Shown here in pieces: positions 20,515 to 28,880 of a stretch of DNA of 64,000 nt. Location of the stretch: positions 1-64,000 of the forward strand of contig NZ_RIAV01000007.1 of assembly GCF_003852715.1 (NCBI RefSeq), in the 5' to 3' direction. Under the pieces are notes generated by a model. That model made no database searches. It was not told the origin of the DNA and worked only from the letters and a program-made list of their open reading frames with translations. The stretch's first letter is position 1. Each line of letters starts with the position of its first letter. Position numbers and translations under genes: made by a program. This stretch comes from Ectobacillus antri. Its GTDB lineage: Bacteria > Bacillota > Bacilli > Bacillales > Bacillaceae_G.

Positions 20515-21690
20515 TTACAATAATTCGAATACGCCCGCTGCGCCCATACCGCCGCCAATACACATTGTGACGATACCAAACTGCTCATTTCTGCGTTTCA
20601 TTTCGTGTACAAGAGATAAGGTCAGCTTCGCACCGGTACAGCCAAGAGGATGACCAAGTGCAATGGCGCCGCCGTTTACATTTACCTTTTCTTCATCAAG
20701 ACCAAGCTCACGAATAACTTGAAGAGATTGCGAAGCAAACGCTTCGTTTAGTTCAAACAAACCAATATCAGAAAGTTCAAGACCTGCGAGCTTCAATGCT
20801 TTAGGTATCGCTGCTACTGGTCCAATCCCCATTACTTCTGGCGGCACACCCGCTACTGCGAAAGAACGGAACCTTGCAAGTGGCTTCAAACCATCACTTT
20901 CCGCTTTTTCACGGTCCATGAGTAATACCGCTGCGGCACCGTCGCTCATTTGCGAAGAATTACCCGCTGTTACAGAACCGCGCACATTGAACGCCGGACG
21001 TAATTTACCAAGCACTGCTGCCGTTGTATCAGCACGAACACCTTCATCCTGAGAGAATGTGAAGGATTTTTCGTATGGCTTGTTATCGCTGCCCACGCCG
21101 CGTAGCGTTACATCCACTGGGACCGTCTCATCCGCAAAACGACCTGCCTGCAAAGCAGCTGCCGCGCGCTGATGACTGCGCACTGCAAAAGCGTCTTGCT
21201 CTTCACGGCTGATACCATATTTCACAGCTACTTGTTCTGCTGTATGTCCCATGCCCATATAGTATTCAGGCGCAGCTTCAACAAGGCGGCTGTTTGGACG
21301 AACCACATGCCCCATCATCGGTACAAGACTCATAGATTCTGCACCGCCGGCGATTACTGCATCAGAGTGACCAAGCATAATGCGCTCTGCTCCGTATGCA
21401 ATACTTTGCAAGCCGGAAGAGCAATAGCGATTAATTGTGATCGCAGGCACCATATGGGACAATCCTGCTAGCGCGCCAATGTTGCGAGCCATATTTAAAC
21501 CTTGCTCCGCTTCTGGCATCGCACACCCGATAATTAAGTCATCTATGTTGCCTTCATAGTTGTTTGCACGCTTTAATGTTTCCTTTACTACCAATGCACC
21601 TAAGTCGTCAGGACGAACAGTCGCCAAGGAACCTTTTTTCGCTTTGCCGACCGGTGTTCTTGCTCCTGCTACAATTACGGCCTCTCTCAT
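20515..21690 (-). CDS. fadA: Acetyl-CoA acyltransferase FadA
   Basis: A 391-residue thiolase. The acyl-enzyme cysteine is in [12 protein letters not shown]; the catalytic GHPLGCTGA and the C-terminal [10 protein letters not shown] cysteine are present. It cleaves 3-ketoacyl-CoA to acetyl-CoA and a shortened acyl-CoA. It follows fadN with a 14-nt gap and probably forms the beta-oxidation complex with it. Confidence 0.96.
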   Translation of the reverse strand: MREAVIVAGARTPVGKAKKGSLATVRPDDLGALVVKETLKRANNYEGNIDDLIIGCAMPEAEQGLNMARNIGALAGLSHMVPAITINRYCSSGLQSIAYGAERIMLGHSDAVIAGGAESMSLVPMMGHVVRPNSRLVEAAPEYYMGMGHTAEQVAVKYGISREEQDAFAVRSHQRAAAALQAGRFADETVPVDVTLRGVGSDNKPYEKSFTFSQDEGVRADTTAAVLGKLRPAFNVRGSVTAGNSSQMSDGAAAVLLMDREKAESDGLKPLARFRSFAVAGVPPEVMGIGPVAAIPKALKLAGLELSDIGLFELNEAFASQSLQVIRELGLDEEKVNVNGGAIALGHPLGCTGAKLTLSLVHEMKRRNEQFGIVTMCIGGGMGAAGVFELL

Positions 21691-21704
21691 GTTCTTTCCT
21701 CCTC

Positions 21705-24086
21705 TTAGTTTCGTAACGGTTTTCCTTTTACAAGCATGTGCTGCATTCTTGCCTGTGATTTCATTTCTTGTACAAGGCTTAAAAACGCTTTGCGCTCCAG
21801 GTCAAGCAAGTATTGCTCATCCACCTCTGTTCCGTACGGTACTTTACCTCCAGCGATAACGTAAGCAAGTTTTTTTGCAATCGTTAAATCGTACTCAGAG
21901 ATATAGCCGGACAAATGCATTGCTTGTGCACCAAGAACAAGCGTGGCGTATCCTGTTTCACCGACAACCGGTACCTTTTTGCGAATTGGCGCTTTATAGC
22001 CTGCTTCAAACAATTCAATAACCTTTTGTTTTGCATCATATAATAGATGGTCGCCGTTGATGCTGATGCCATCTTTATCGCCAAGGAAATTGTTTTCAAA
22101 TGCTTCCTGCGCAGAAGTAGACACCTTCGCCATCGCAATGGTTTCAAATACTTTATTGGCAACCTTTTGCAGGTCGAACTCCACACCTTTTGCCATTTTG
22201 TTTAGGTGTTTAATATACAGCTCTTTGTTTCCGCCACCGCCTGGAATTAAGCCAACCCCAACTTCCACAAGACCAAGATACGTTTCGCTAGATGCTTGAA
22301 TGCTTGCAGCCGGTAAACAGATCTCCGCTCCGCCGCCAAGCGTCATTCCATAAGGCGCCACAACGACTGGTTTAGCGCTATATTTAATTTTCATCATTGC
22401 ATCTTGGAATTGTTTCACAACCCACTCAATTTCAAAGTAGTTATCGTCCTGCGCTTCCATTAAAATCATCGCTAGGTTCGCACCAACACAGAAATTTTTA
22501 GATTGGTTACCAATAACAAGACCCTTATAACCCTTTTCCACTTCGTCAATCGCATAGTTAATCATTTGCGTGATATCCATGCCGATCGCATTGTTTGGAG
22601 AGTGGAACTCCAGGCAAAGCACACCGTCTCCTAAGTCAACAAGGCTCGCTCCGCTGTTTTTCTTTAACACACCGTTCTTTTCCTTTAATTGCTTTAAGCT
22701 AATCGCTTTTTTATTTCGCTGAAGTAGCTTGTATTCACCGTTATCGTAATACAATACATCGCCGTTTTCGTGCTTATAGAATGTTTCAAAGCCTGCATCT
22801 AGCATCTCTTCTACCCATGCCGGAATAGCTTTGCCTTGCTCCTTCAGTCTTGCAACAGACTTGCGAACACCGATTGCATCCCATGTTTCAAACGGGCCGT
22901 ATTGCCAACCAAAGCCCCATTTCATGGCGTTGTCAATCGCAACGATATCATCTGCAATTTCCTTGTTCAGTTTTGCTGCATATAAAAGAGTTGGTGTTAA
23001 AATATTCCAAAGTAATGCACCGGCACGGTCCTTTGCATATACAAGCGTTTTTAATTTATTATTAAGACCCTTCTCCTGTTTACTCAGTTCTACAGACGGT
23101 GCCTTTAGTTTTTTACGTGCTTCATATTGCAAGTTCTCCGGATTCAATTCCAGAATCTCTTTTCCTTGCTTTAAGAAAAAGCCTTGCCCCGTTTTGCTTC
23201 CGAGCCATTTGTTTTCAAGCATCACATGCATGAATGCTGGTACTTTAAATACCTCGCGCTCTTCTTCTTGTACATTTTCATATACGTTGTTCGCAACGTG
23301 AACAAATGTATCAAGTCCTACCACATCAAGCGTGCGAAAGGTTGCGCTTTTCGGGCGACCAATTAGCGGGCCCGTCACAGAATCTACTTCCCCGACGCTG
23401 TAACCGCCGTTTAGCATTTCCTGCAGTGTGACAAGTAAGCCATATGTGCCGATGCGGTTGCCAATAAAATTCGGTGTATCCTTCGCGACAACAACACCTT
23501 TACCGAGTACATCTTCACCGAAGGTTTTCATAAAGCTTAGTACTTCTGTGGACGTGTCTTGCGTTGGAATGACTTCAAGTAACTTTAAGTAGCGCGGGGG
23601 ATTGAAGAAATGCGTGCCTAGGAAGTGCTTGCGGAAATCTTCGGAACGCCCCTCTGCCATTTTTTCTACCGAAATACCAGATGTATTGGAACTAACAATC
23701 GTACCTGACTTACGAATTTCATCTATACGAGCAAAAACTTGTTTTTTAACTTCAAGATTCTCAACCACCACTTCAATAATCCAATCCACATCTGCAAGAC
23801 GAGAGAAATCGTCATCAAAGTTACCAGGTTGAATTAAAGCTGCATTTTCTTTAGAAGTAAGAGGTGCCGGCTTTTGCTTAAACAGCTTTTGCACGGCTGT
23901 GTTGCTGAATCGATTGCGGACTTCTTTGCTTTCTAGCGTAAGGCCCTTTGCTTCCTCTTCTACTGTAAGCGTTTTCGGTACGATGTCTAGTAATAGTGTT
24001 GGAATTCCAATGTTAGCCAAATGTGCAGCAATTCCTGACCCCATGACGCCGGATCCGAGAACGGCTGCTTTTTTAATTTGAAACAT
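21705..24086 (-). CDS. fadN: 3-hydroxyacyl-CoA dehydrogenase/enoyl-CoA hydratase FadN
   Basis: A 793-residue bifunctional enzyme. N-terminal NAD-binding domain ([18 protein letters not shown]), 3HCDH domains ([13 protein letters not shown]), then a C-terminal crotonase domain (about 500-690; [11 protein letters not shown] and [10 protein letters not shown]). Unlike E. coli FadB the dehydrogenase comes first. The start is ATG at 24086 with AAGGGGGAG upstream. The longer frame to 24122 is rejected because it runs through the FadR operator. Confidence 0.96.
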   Translation of the reverse strand: MFQIKKAAVLGSGVMGSGIAAHLANIGIPTLLLDIVPKTLTVEEEAKGLTLESKEVRNRFSNTAVQKLFKQKPAPLTSKENAALIQPGNFDDDFSRLADVDWIIEVVVENLEVKKQVFARIDEIRKSGTIVSSNTSGISVEKMAEGRSEDFRKHFLGTHFFNPPRYLKLLEVIPTQDTSTEVLSFMKTFGEDVLGKGVVVAKDTPNFIGNRIGTYGLLVTLQEMLNGGYSVGEVDSVTGPLIGRPKSATFRTLDVVGLDTFVHVANNVYENVQEEEREVFKVPAFMHVMLENKWLGSKTGQGFFLKQGKEILELNPENLQYEARKKLKAPSVELSKQEKGLNNKLKTLVYAKDRAGALLWNILTPTLLYAAKLNKEIADDIVAIDNAMKWGFGWQYGPFETWDAIGVRKSVARLKEQGKAIPAWVEEMLDAGFETFYKHENGDVLYYDNGEYKLLQRNKKAISLKQLKEKNGVLKKNSGASLVDLGDGVLCLEFHSPNNAIGMDITQMINYAIDEVEKGYKGLVIGNQSKNFCVGANLAMILMEAQDDNYFEIEWVVKQFQDAMMKIKYSAKPVVVAPYGMTLGGGAEICLPAASIQASSETYLGLVEVGVGLIPGGGGNKELYIKHLNKMAKGVEFDLQKVANKVFETIAMAKVSTSAQEAFENNFLGDKDGISINGDHLLYDAKQKVIELFEAGYKAPIRKKVPVVGETGYATLVLGAQAMHLSGYISEYDLTIAKKLAYVIAGGKVPYGTEVDEQYLLDLERKAFLSLVQEMKSQARMQHMLVKGKPLRN

Positions 24087-24107
24087 TCCATTCTCCCCCT
24101 TAATTCT

Positions 24108-24125
24108 TGAATGAATACTCATTCA
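24108..24125. promoter_or_regulatory. FadR operator of fadNAE
   Basis: TGAATGAATACTCATTCA is a perfect 7-4-7 dyad identical in form to the Bacillus FadR (YsiA) consensus TGAATGAMTANTCATTCA. Located 22-39 bp upstream of fadN. FadR repression would be lifted by long-chain acyl-CoA. A half-site TGAATGAATT is at about 24185-24194. Confidence 0.9.
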
Positions 24126-24387
24126 ATTTTTGCGCAAACTTCTCCCAACGGCTGAATGAGCTTCCTACTATTAAATATATGATATTGAATGAATTTTCGC
24201 AATAAATTTAAAAATAAAAATTTACACTGCTATCATTTTGTCATATTGCATCATTGCCTTTCATATAGACAGCGGAAACTACCGTGTCGGTGGCTTTCTT
24301 TAAAACAGAACAAATGTTCTTGTTTTTTTGCATGTGCATCTTTTATAATAGATATGAACCAACTACATAACGATGGGAGAGATTGGG

Positions 24388-24801
24388 ATGAAGCATCAAG
24401 CAACACCGTATTTAACATTTGGGGGCAACGCGCGCGAAGCATTGACGTATTACAAGGAAGTATTTGAAGGAGAAATTATCGGCATGCAAACGTTTGGAGA
24501 AGCACAGTTTCCGACACCTCCAGAGATGGATAACAAAATCATGCACGCGCAATTTAAAAAAGATGATTTATTTTTCATGGTGTCCGATGCGTTTTTAAAT
24601 CAATCTGTTCATCAAGGTAACAATATTTCCTTAGCTCTGGAATTGGAAAGTGAAGAAGAGATTCAAACGCTCTACAAACGTCTCAGCGCAAATGGCATTG
24701 TATTTATGGAGCTTCAAGATACATTTTGGGGAGCTAAATTTGCCAAGGTACAGGACGCGTTTGGCGTGATTTGGGATTTAAACTATACATTTGCAAAATA
24801 A
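24388..24801 (+). CDS. VOC superfamily (PhnB-like) protein
   Basis: A 137-residue glyoxalase/bleomycin-resistance fold protein. Signature of the PhnB/YqcK-like group: TPYLTFGGNAREALTYYKEVFEGE and a C-terminal FGVIWDLNY. ATG at 24388 is chosen, preceded by GAGAG/GGG; an ATG at 24373 is also in frame. Divergent from fadN. The substrate is unknown; family members bind metal or small hydrophobic ligands. Confidence 0.85.
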   Translation: MKHQATPYLTFGGNAREALTYYKEVFEGEIIGMQTFGEAQFPTPPEMDNKIMHAQFKKDDLFFMVSDAFLNQSVHQGNNISLALELESEEEIQTLYKRLSANGIVFMELQDTFWGAKFAKVQDAFGVIWDLNYTFAK

Positions 24802-24884
24802 GCTTTGTTAATTGATAATCTGTACTTGTTGGTTGGCATAGAGGATTGAAAGAACTGGAAATCAACAACCACTGTATACAGAGC

Positions 24885-24914
24885 AAAAAAGAATCGCTAA
24901 GGTGATTCTTTTTT
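24885..24914 (+). terminator. Terminator of the VOC gene
   Basis: Stem AAAAAAGAATC/GATTCTTTTTT. Confidence 0.82.
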
Positions 24915-24973
24915 TATTTGCACTTACATGACTTCTTTAAATTTGGAAAAGCTAGGAAACGGAGGTGATAAAC

Positions 24974-25117
24974 ATGGGCAAGCAAAAGAAAAATCCTTCT
25001 AAAGGTGCTGTGAGTGCAGCTAGCGCAAGGGGTAATGCCGACAGCAATCAACTGCCGCAAAAGGGCCGCCATGGCAACAATGAGCAATACGGCAAACAAA
25101 ATATGAGCGAAGGCTGA
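24974..25117 (+). CDS. Small SASP-like hydrophilic protein
   Basis: A 47-residue reading frame beginning MGKQKKNPSKGAVSAASARG and ending GKQNMSEG, with an excellent ribosome site GGAGGTGAT and 8-nt spacing to ATG at 24974. It is rich in K, G, N, Q and S with no hydrophobic core, like the minor small acid-soluble spore proteins (SspN/SspP/SspL type). Flanked by its own terminators, so it is a one-gene unit. The family cannot be fixed from sequence alone. It is a candidate forespore protein. Confidence 0.65.
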   Translation: MGKQKKNPSKGAVSAASARGNADSNQLPQKGRHGNNEQYGKQNMSEG

Positions 25118-25129
25118 ATATGTATGATG

Positions 25130-25186
25130 AAAGAGCGCGCTGAACATGGCATGATATAAGAAGAGCCATGAGTAGCGCTCTTTTAT
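25130..25186 (+). terminator. Terminator of the SASP-like gene
   Basis: Outer stem AAAGAGCGC/GCGCTCTTT enclosing an inner CATGGC/GCCATG pair, followed by TTATT. Confidence 0.75.
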
Positions 25187-25207
25187 TCTAGCAAGGAGAT
25201 GTTTATA

Positions 25208-26035
25208 TTGAAACGATGGATACATGTACTCTCAATCACATTTCTAATTACTGGTATCACCTATATAACAAACTCTGTAAAACTTTCTGCACTATCACAA
25301 AAGAGTGCGCCGCTTATTAAAGGAAGATATGCAGTCGTATTAGATGCTACTACAGGTGAGGTATTGTATGAAAAAGATGCGAATGTTCCAGCTGCCCCGG
25401 CCAGCCTTGCCAAACTAATGACTGCATTGCTTGTTATGGAAAAAGTGAGGCCGAATGAAGAGATTGCCATTACACAGCATGCACGTAATACAGAAGACGG
25501 CTCCGCCAAAATTTCATTACGTGTTGGCGAAACGTTAAAACGAGACGAGGCAATCAAGCTATTGCTCACAATTAGTGTCGACTACGTAGCAGAGTCAATC
25601 GCTGAGCACATTTCCGGTTCAGGAAAAGGCTTCGCCGCTTTGATGAACGAGCGCGCAAGAGAGCTTGGAATACAAGCAACTTTTCATAATGCAAGCGGTG
25701 CAGATGGCAAACATCATCATGCTTCAGCGCATGATCTTGCAGTGATTGCAAAAGAGGTCATTCGCTATCCAGCTGTTCTTTCTGCTATGCATTCTGTTTC
25801 GACAACCGTCCAAACATCTGCGCAGTACATAGAAATACATAATAATGGTCGAAAAGAGCTATACCAAGACCCGCACGCTATTGCCAGCAAAAGTGGCCAT
25901 ACAAAGCGTGCTGGCTACACCTTAGTAACTGTGGATGAGAAAAATGGACGCCGCATTATCACCGTTGTTTTGCAAAGCAATAAAGAGAATGCTTATAAAG
26001 ATGCCCAGAAGATTACAACCTATGTGCTTGACTAA
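25208..26035 (+). CDS. D-alanyl-D-alanine carboxypeptidase family protein (short, variant SxN)
   Basis: A 275-residue S11 peptidase-like protein. TTG start at 25208 with AAGGAG 9 nt upstream; the ATG at 25199 abuts the ribosome site. An N-terminal signal/anchor (WIHVLSITFLITGI) exports it. SxxK is SLAK in APASLAKLMTALL; the third motif is KSG in ASKSGHTKRAG. The second motif, usually SxN (SANDA), reads SVDYVAE, so Asn is replaced by Asp. The C-terminal PBP5 domain is absent. Probably peptidoglycan carboxypeptidase, perhaps spore-related; activity is uncertain because of the altered motif. Confidence 0.8.
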   Translation: MKRWIHVLSITFLITGITYITNSVKLSALSQKSAPLIKGRYAVVLDATTGEVLYEKDANVPAAPASLAKLMTALLVMEKVRPNEEIAITQHARNTEDGSAKISLRVGETLKRDEAIKLLLTISVDYVAESIAEHISGSGKGFAALMNERARELGIQATFHNASGADGKHHHASAHDLAVIAKEVIRYPAVLSAMHSVSTTVQTSAQYIEIHNNGRKELYQDPHAIASKSGHTKRAGYTLVTVDEKNGRRIITVVLQSNKENAYKDAQKITTYVLD

Positions 26036-26040
26036 ATTGT

Positions 26041-26398
26041 AGCCAATTTCTCACTCCTATCAGCCAATTTCTCACTCCTATCGGCCGATTTTACCTTCTA
26101 TCGGCCGATTTCTCACTTCTATCGGCCAATTTTACCTCCTATCGGCCGATTTCTCACTTCTATCGGCCAATTTTACCTCCTATCGGCCGATTTCTCACTT
26201 CTATCGGCCAATTTTACCTCCTATCGGCCGATTTCTCACTCCTATCGGCCGATTTCTCCTTCTATCGGCCGATTTCTCACTTCTATCGGCCAATTTTACC
26301 TCCTATCGGCCGATTTCTCACTCCTATCGGCCGATTTCTCACTTCTATCGGCCGATTTCTCACTCCTATCGGCCGATTTTACCTTCTATCGGACAAAT
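26041..26398. repeat. 20/21-bp tandem repeat array B (about 17 units)
   Basis: Head-to-tail units of 21 bp (core ATCGGCCGATTTCTCACTTC) alternating with 20-bp units (ATCGGCCAATTTTACCTCCT and variants). Units start with the palindrome ATCGGCCGAT or its G-to-A variant. First units are divergent (TAGCCAAT, CAGCCAAT), the last is truncated (CGGACAAAT). Fills the whole space between the carboxypeptidase stop codon and the proline dehydrogenase terminator. No spacers, so not CRISPR. Confidence 0.95.
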
Positions 26399-26412
26399 AG
26401 ATTTACAATCTA

Positions 26413-26444
26413 AAAATCCTGTTGTCTACTGACAACAGGATTTT
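26413..26444 (-). terminator. Terminator of proline dehydrogenase gene
   Basis: Perfect 14-bp stem AAAATCCTGTTGTC/GACAACAGGATTTT with loop TACT. Confidence 0.85.
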
Positions 26445-26451
26445 GTGTTGT

Positions 26452-27369
26452 TTATTTTTTAAAAATACCTTTTAGGACGAATGCCACGTTTGCTGGTCGT
26501 TCTGCTAAGCGGCGCATGAAGTAACCATACCAGTCATTGCCGTATGGTACGTATACGCGCATTGTGTAACCTTCTTTTGCAAGTTCCAATTGACGCTCAG
26601 GGCGAATGCCGTATAGCATTTGGAATTCAAATTGCGTGCGCGGAATGTTGTATTCCTTCGCTAAGTTTTTCGTATATTCTATAATGGCTTCATCATGAGA
26701 TGCGACTGCTGTGTAGTTGCCATTTAACATATGAGTCTTGATGATCTTTTTGAAATTTTCGTCCACATCCGCTTTATTTGGAAAAGCAACTGTTTCTGGC
26801 TCTTTATACGCACCTTTTACAAGACGTAAATTCGGCTTATATCGATTCAAATCGTCAATATCCTTTTCCGTACGGTATAAATACGCTTGAATTACTGTAC
26901 CGACATTGTCATACTCTTCACGAAGCAACTTGAAAATTTCAATCGTCTTCTCGCAACGTGTGTAGTCTTCCATATCAATCGTAACGAATACACCATTCTC
27001 CTTTGCAGCATTTAAAATGCGACGCATATTATTCATTACCAGATTTTCCGATATATCAAGACCCATAGATGTCATCTTCAAAGAAAGCTGTGAATTTAAT
27101 CCTTCACGACCAATTGCTCTAATTGCCTCTATCGACTCGTCCGCCATTTGATTCGCTTCGCGCTCATTGTCCACAAACTCGCCTAAATAGTCAATTGTAA
27201 CAACGAGACCTTTTTTATTTAAATCTTTAATTGCTTCCGTTGCTAAACCAATGGTTTCTCCCGCGACAAAGCGGCCAGCACCAAAACGTAAACCATAGCG
27301 CTTCGCCAATTTTGTTAGCGCTTTATTTTTTGATAAAAATAAAAATGCGTTACGCATAAGTTGTTCCAT
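26452..27369 (-). CDS. fadM: Proline dehydrogenase (YusM/FadM)
   Basis: A 305-residue FAD-dependent PRODH TIM-barrel. Conserved barrel motifs include VTIDYLGEFV, FVTIDMEDYTRCE, RLVKGAYKEPE, ASHDEAIIEYT, FQMLYGIRPE and YVPYGNDWYGYFMRRLAERPAN. It oxidises proline to 1-pyrroline-5-carboxylate at the membrane. In B. subtilis the homologue yusM is beside the fad genes and has been named fadM. ATG at 27369. It stands alone here with its own terminator. Confidence 0.93.
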   Translation of the reverse strand: MEQLMRNAFLFLSKNKALTKLAKRYGLRFGAGRFVAGETIGLATEAIKDLNKKGLVVTIDYLGEFVDNEREANQMADESIEAIRAIGREGLNSQLSLKMTSMGLDISENLVMNNMRRILNAAKENGVFVTIDMEDYTRCEKTIEIFKLLREEYDNVGTVIQAYLYRTEKDIDDLNRYKPNLRLVKGAYKEPETVAFPNKADVDENFKKIIKTHMLNGNYTAVASHDEAIIEYTKNLAKEYNIPRTQFEFQMLYGIRPERQLELAKEGYTMRVYVPYGNDWYGYFMRRLAERPANVAFVLKGIFKK

Positions 27370-27495
27370 TGTACTCCACCCCTACGTAAATATTGTTTCT
27401 CTGCTTCTTCCTTATCAATTATATCACTTTTAAAAATTATTTGACACAAATAATTTTTAAAATAATTTAGAATACATACATTTTAGAAGATATCA

Positions 27496-27523
27496 AAAAG
27501 ACCTCGCTACTGCAAGGTCTTTT
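27496..27523 (-). terminator. Terminator of DUF2573 gene
   Basis: 9-bp stem AAAAGACCT/AGGTCTTTT, just after the stop codon on the minus strand. The adjacent 27370-27480 interval is AT-rich promoter-type sequence without a gene. Confidence 0.75.
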
Positions 27524-27529
27524 ATGACT

Positions 27530-27775
27530 TTATTTTTTGGTACGATGTGCATCATTTAATTGTTTAATACTTTGAATAACGTGCATCATATCCGCCTTAG
27601 CCTCTGGATACGTTTCATTCCAGTGCTTCGCCAGTGCTGGCATTGACTTTGCAATTTGCGAATACAATGCCCACAATTTTACCTGCTCTTGCAATTCAGG
27701 TGTACTTTCTCCTAACAGCAGCTCTGTATATTTTGCAAGCAGTGCATCAAATTGCTTTGGAAAATTTTCATTCAC
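27530..27775 (-). CDS. DUF2573 family protein (YusU-like)
   Basis: An 81-residue soluble, mostly helical protein. GTG start at 27775 with AAGGAG 9 nt upstream. I recognise the pattern FPKQFDALLAKYTELLLGE...WALYSQIAKSMPALAKHWN as the DUF2573/YusU family of Bacillus, of unknown function. Follows the thiamine-binding-type gene by 21 nt and is probably co-transcribed with it. Confidence 0.7.
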   Translation of the reverse strand: MNENFPKQFDALLAKYTELLLGESTPELQEQVKLWALYSQIAKSMPALAKHWNETYPEAKADMMHVIQSIKQLNDAHRTKK

Positions 27776-27796
27776 TACGCTTCTCTCCTTTTCTAA

Positions 27797-28099
27797 TTAT
27801 AGCTTAGAACGCACAGAAGCCAGCTTTTTTTCCATCGTACTTTCCTTGTCACGACGATCATCAATGCGAATATTAGTTGCGACGCGCATTGCCCCTTTCG
27901 TAAAAGGAACTTCATGCATGTCTTGAATCACCTCCAGCAAAACGGGAAGCTCTCCTTCGATAATGGTATTCATCGGGGTTAACGTGTATTTTACACGTCC
28001 TTCATGCCGCTGTAACACTTTATGTATATCTGCTACGTATGAGCTTACGCTCGGTGTACCTGTTCCAATTGGGATGATACTAACATCAACTATCGCCAT
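27797..28099 (-). CDS. MTH1187/YkoF-type thiamine-binding protein (DUF77)
   Basis: A 100-residue ferredoxin-like protein. Typical DUF77 pattern: VDVSIIPIGTGTPSVSSYVADI, then YTLTPMNTIIEGEL, then RVATNIRIDDRRDK. Family members bind thiamine or related compounds as tetramers; direct function in this gene is inferred. ATG at 28099 follows AAAAGGAGG. Confidence 0.82.
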   Translation of the reverse strand: MAIVDVSIIPIGTGTPSVSSYVADIHKVLQRHEGRVKYTLTPMNTIIEGELPVLLEVIQDMHEVPFTKGAMRVATNIRIDDRRDKESTMEKKLASVRSKL

Positions 28100-28163
28100 C
28101 GTATGTGCCTCCTTTTCATTTCCATCTTATTCTACCTCATTTTGCAAATTTTCCACACCAAAA

Positions 28164-28187
28164 AAGCGCACCTCATCAGATGCGCTT
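28164..28187 (-). terminator. Terminator of the 35-aa peptide gene
   Basis: Stem AAGCGCA/TGCGCTT, followed on the minus strand by TTTTTT. A smaller hairpin ATGCC/GGGCAT-type lies at 28235-28252. Confidence 0.7.
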
Positions 28188-28263
28188 ATATAATATATGT
28201 TTTCATAATATGACGAAAGTTCGAAGCTTTGTGATACATGCCCTTCTTAGGCATTGACCGTTC

Positions 28264-28371
28264 TTATCCTAGAAAGCTTGCAAACATTAAGATGATTGCT
28301 GATAATGTTGCTGCCGCACCGCCGAATCCTACTACATCTGCTTTTGTCATTTTTACTGTTTGGTTTTCCAT
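28264..28371 (-). CDS. Small membrane peptide, 35 aa
   Basis: A short frame beginning MENQTVKMTKADVVGFGG and ending in the hydrophobic, glycine/alanine-rich segment AATLSAIILMFASFLG. AAAGGAG lies 10 nt before the ATG and a terminator is about 80 nt after the stop, so it looks like a free-standing gene. One transmembrane-type helix with a polar N-terminus is predicted. No family recognised. Could be a membrane-protein modulator, a type I toxin-like peptide or a secreted peptide. Confidence 0.55.
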   Translation of the reverse strand: MENQTVKMTKADVVGFGGAAATLSAIILMFASFLG

Positions 28372-28639
28372 CTTACTCCGTCTCCTTTAGCTCGATCATC
28401 TATATGTAACATAAGTTATTTTGTAACCTTTGTAACATTAATGTAACATAACTGTTTTTTACCTGCAATATATTTTATAAAATTTTATGCTAAATCCTCA
28501 TGTAATAAATATTCCTCTTCATTTTCTGTTCGTAACAGTAATGTAATAAAAGCATTTAATATTTACATATAATTTTTCCACATTTTTACTATATCTATAA
28601 ATATTTCCCTTTTTCGTTACCGCCTAAAAATTTTTTCCA

Positions 28640-28668
28640 TTGACATTTCTAGTAAAACGCTATAAAGT
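28640..28668 (+). promoter_or_regulatory. Sigma-A promoter of the S-box leader
   Basis: Perfect -35 TTGACA at 28640-28645. A -10 of TATAAA (15-bp spacing) or TAAAGT (17-bp) starts at 28661/28663. Start expected near 28675, shortly before the riboswitch. The upstream 28400-28630 interval is AT-rich and holds no gene I can see. Confidence 0.65.
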
Positions 28669-28701
28669 AGTCTAGTCTTTGTTTAGAAATATAATAATCC
28701 A

Positions 28702-28802
28702 CTTATCCAGAGAGGCGGAGGGACTGGCCCGTTGATACCTCGGCAGCGGACTCTTACAGAGTGCTGTGCCAAATCCAGCAAGCATTTTGCTTGAGAGATA
28801 AG
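28702..28802 (+). promoter_or_regulatory. SAM-I riboswitch (S-box) of the NhaC-family gene
   Basis: CTTATCCAGAGAGGCGGAGG, GGACTGGCCCG, GGCAGC, GTGCCAAATCCAGCAAGC and GAGAGATAAG occur in S-box order; P1 is CTTATC/GATAAG. The P3 arm differs from the usual GCAACC...GGTGC: it is GCAGCGGACTC...GAGTGCTGTGC, apparently re-paired. The antiterminator AAGAGG-AGT-GTTTC can pair with GAAAC-CTCTT of the terminator stem. Confidence 0.88.
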
Positions 28803-28822
28803 AGGAGTGTTTCGTATAGATG

Positions 28823-28852
28823 AAACCTCTTCTTATTCATAAGAAGAGGTTT
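28823..28852 (+). terminator. Riboswitch-controlled terminator
   Basis: 13-bp perfect stem AAACCTCTTCTTA/TAAGAAGAGGTTT with loop TTCA, followed by TTTATTATTTT. Confidence 0.88.
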
Positions 28853-28880
28853 TTTATTATTTTAGAAAGAGGTGCAAAGA

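Noticed and set aside
26041-26398. CRISPR array
   Set aside because: Units are 20/21-bp tandem copies with no unique spacers, and no cas genes are nearby.
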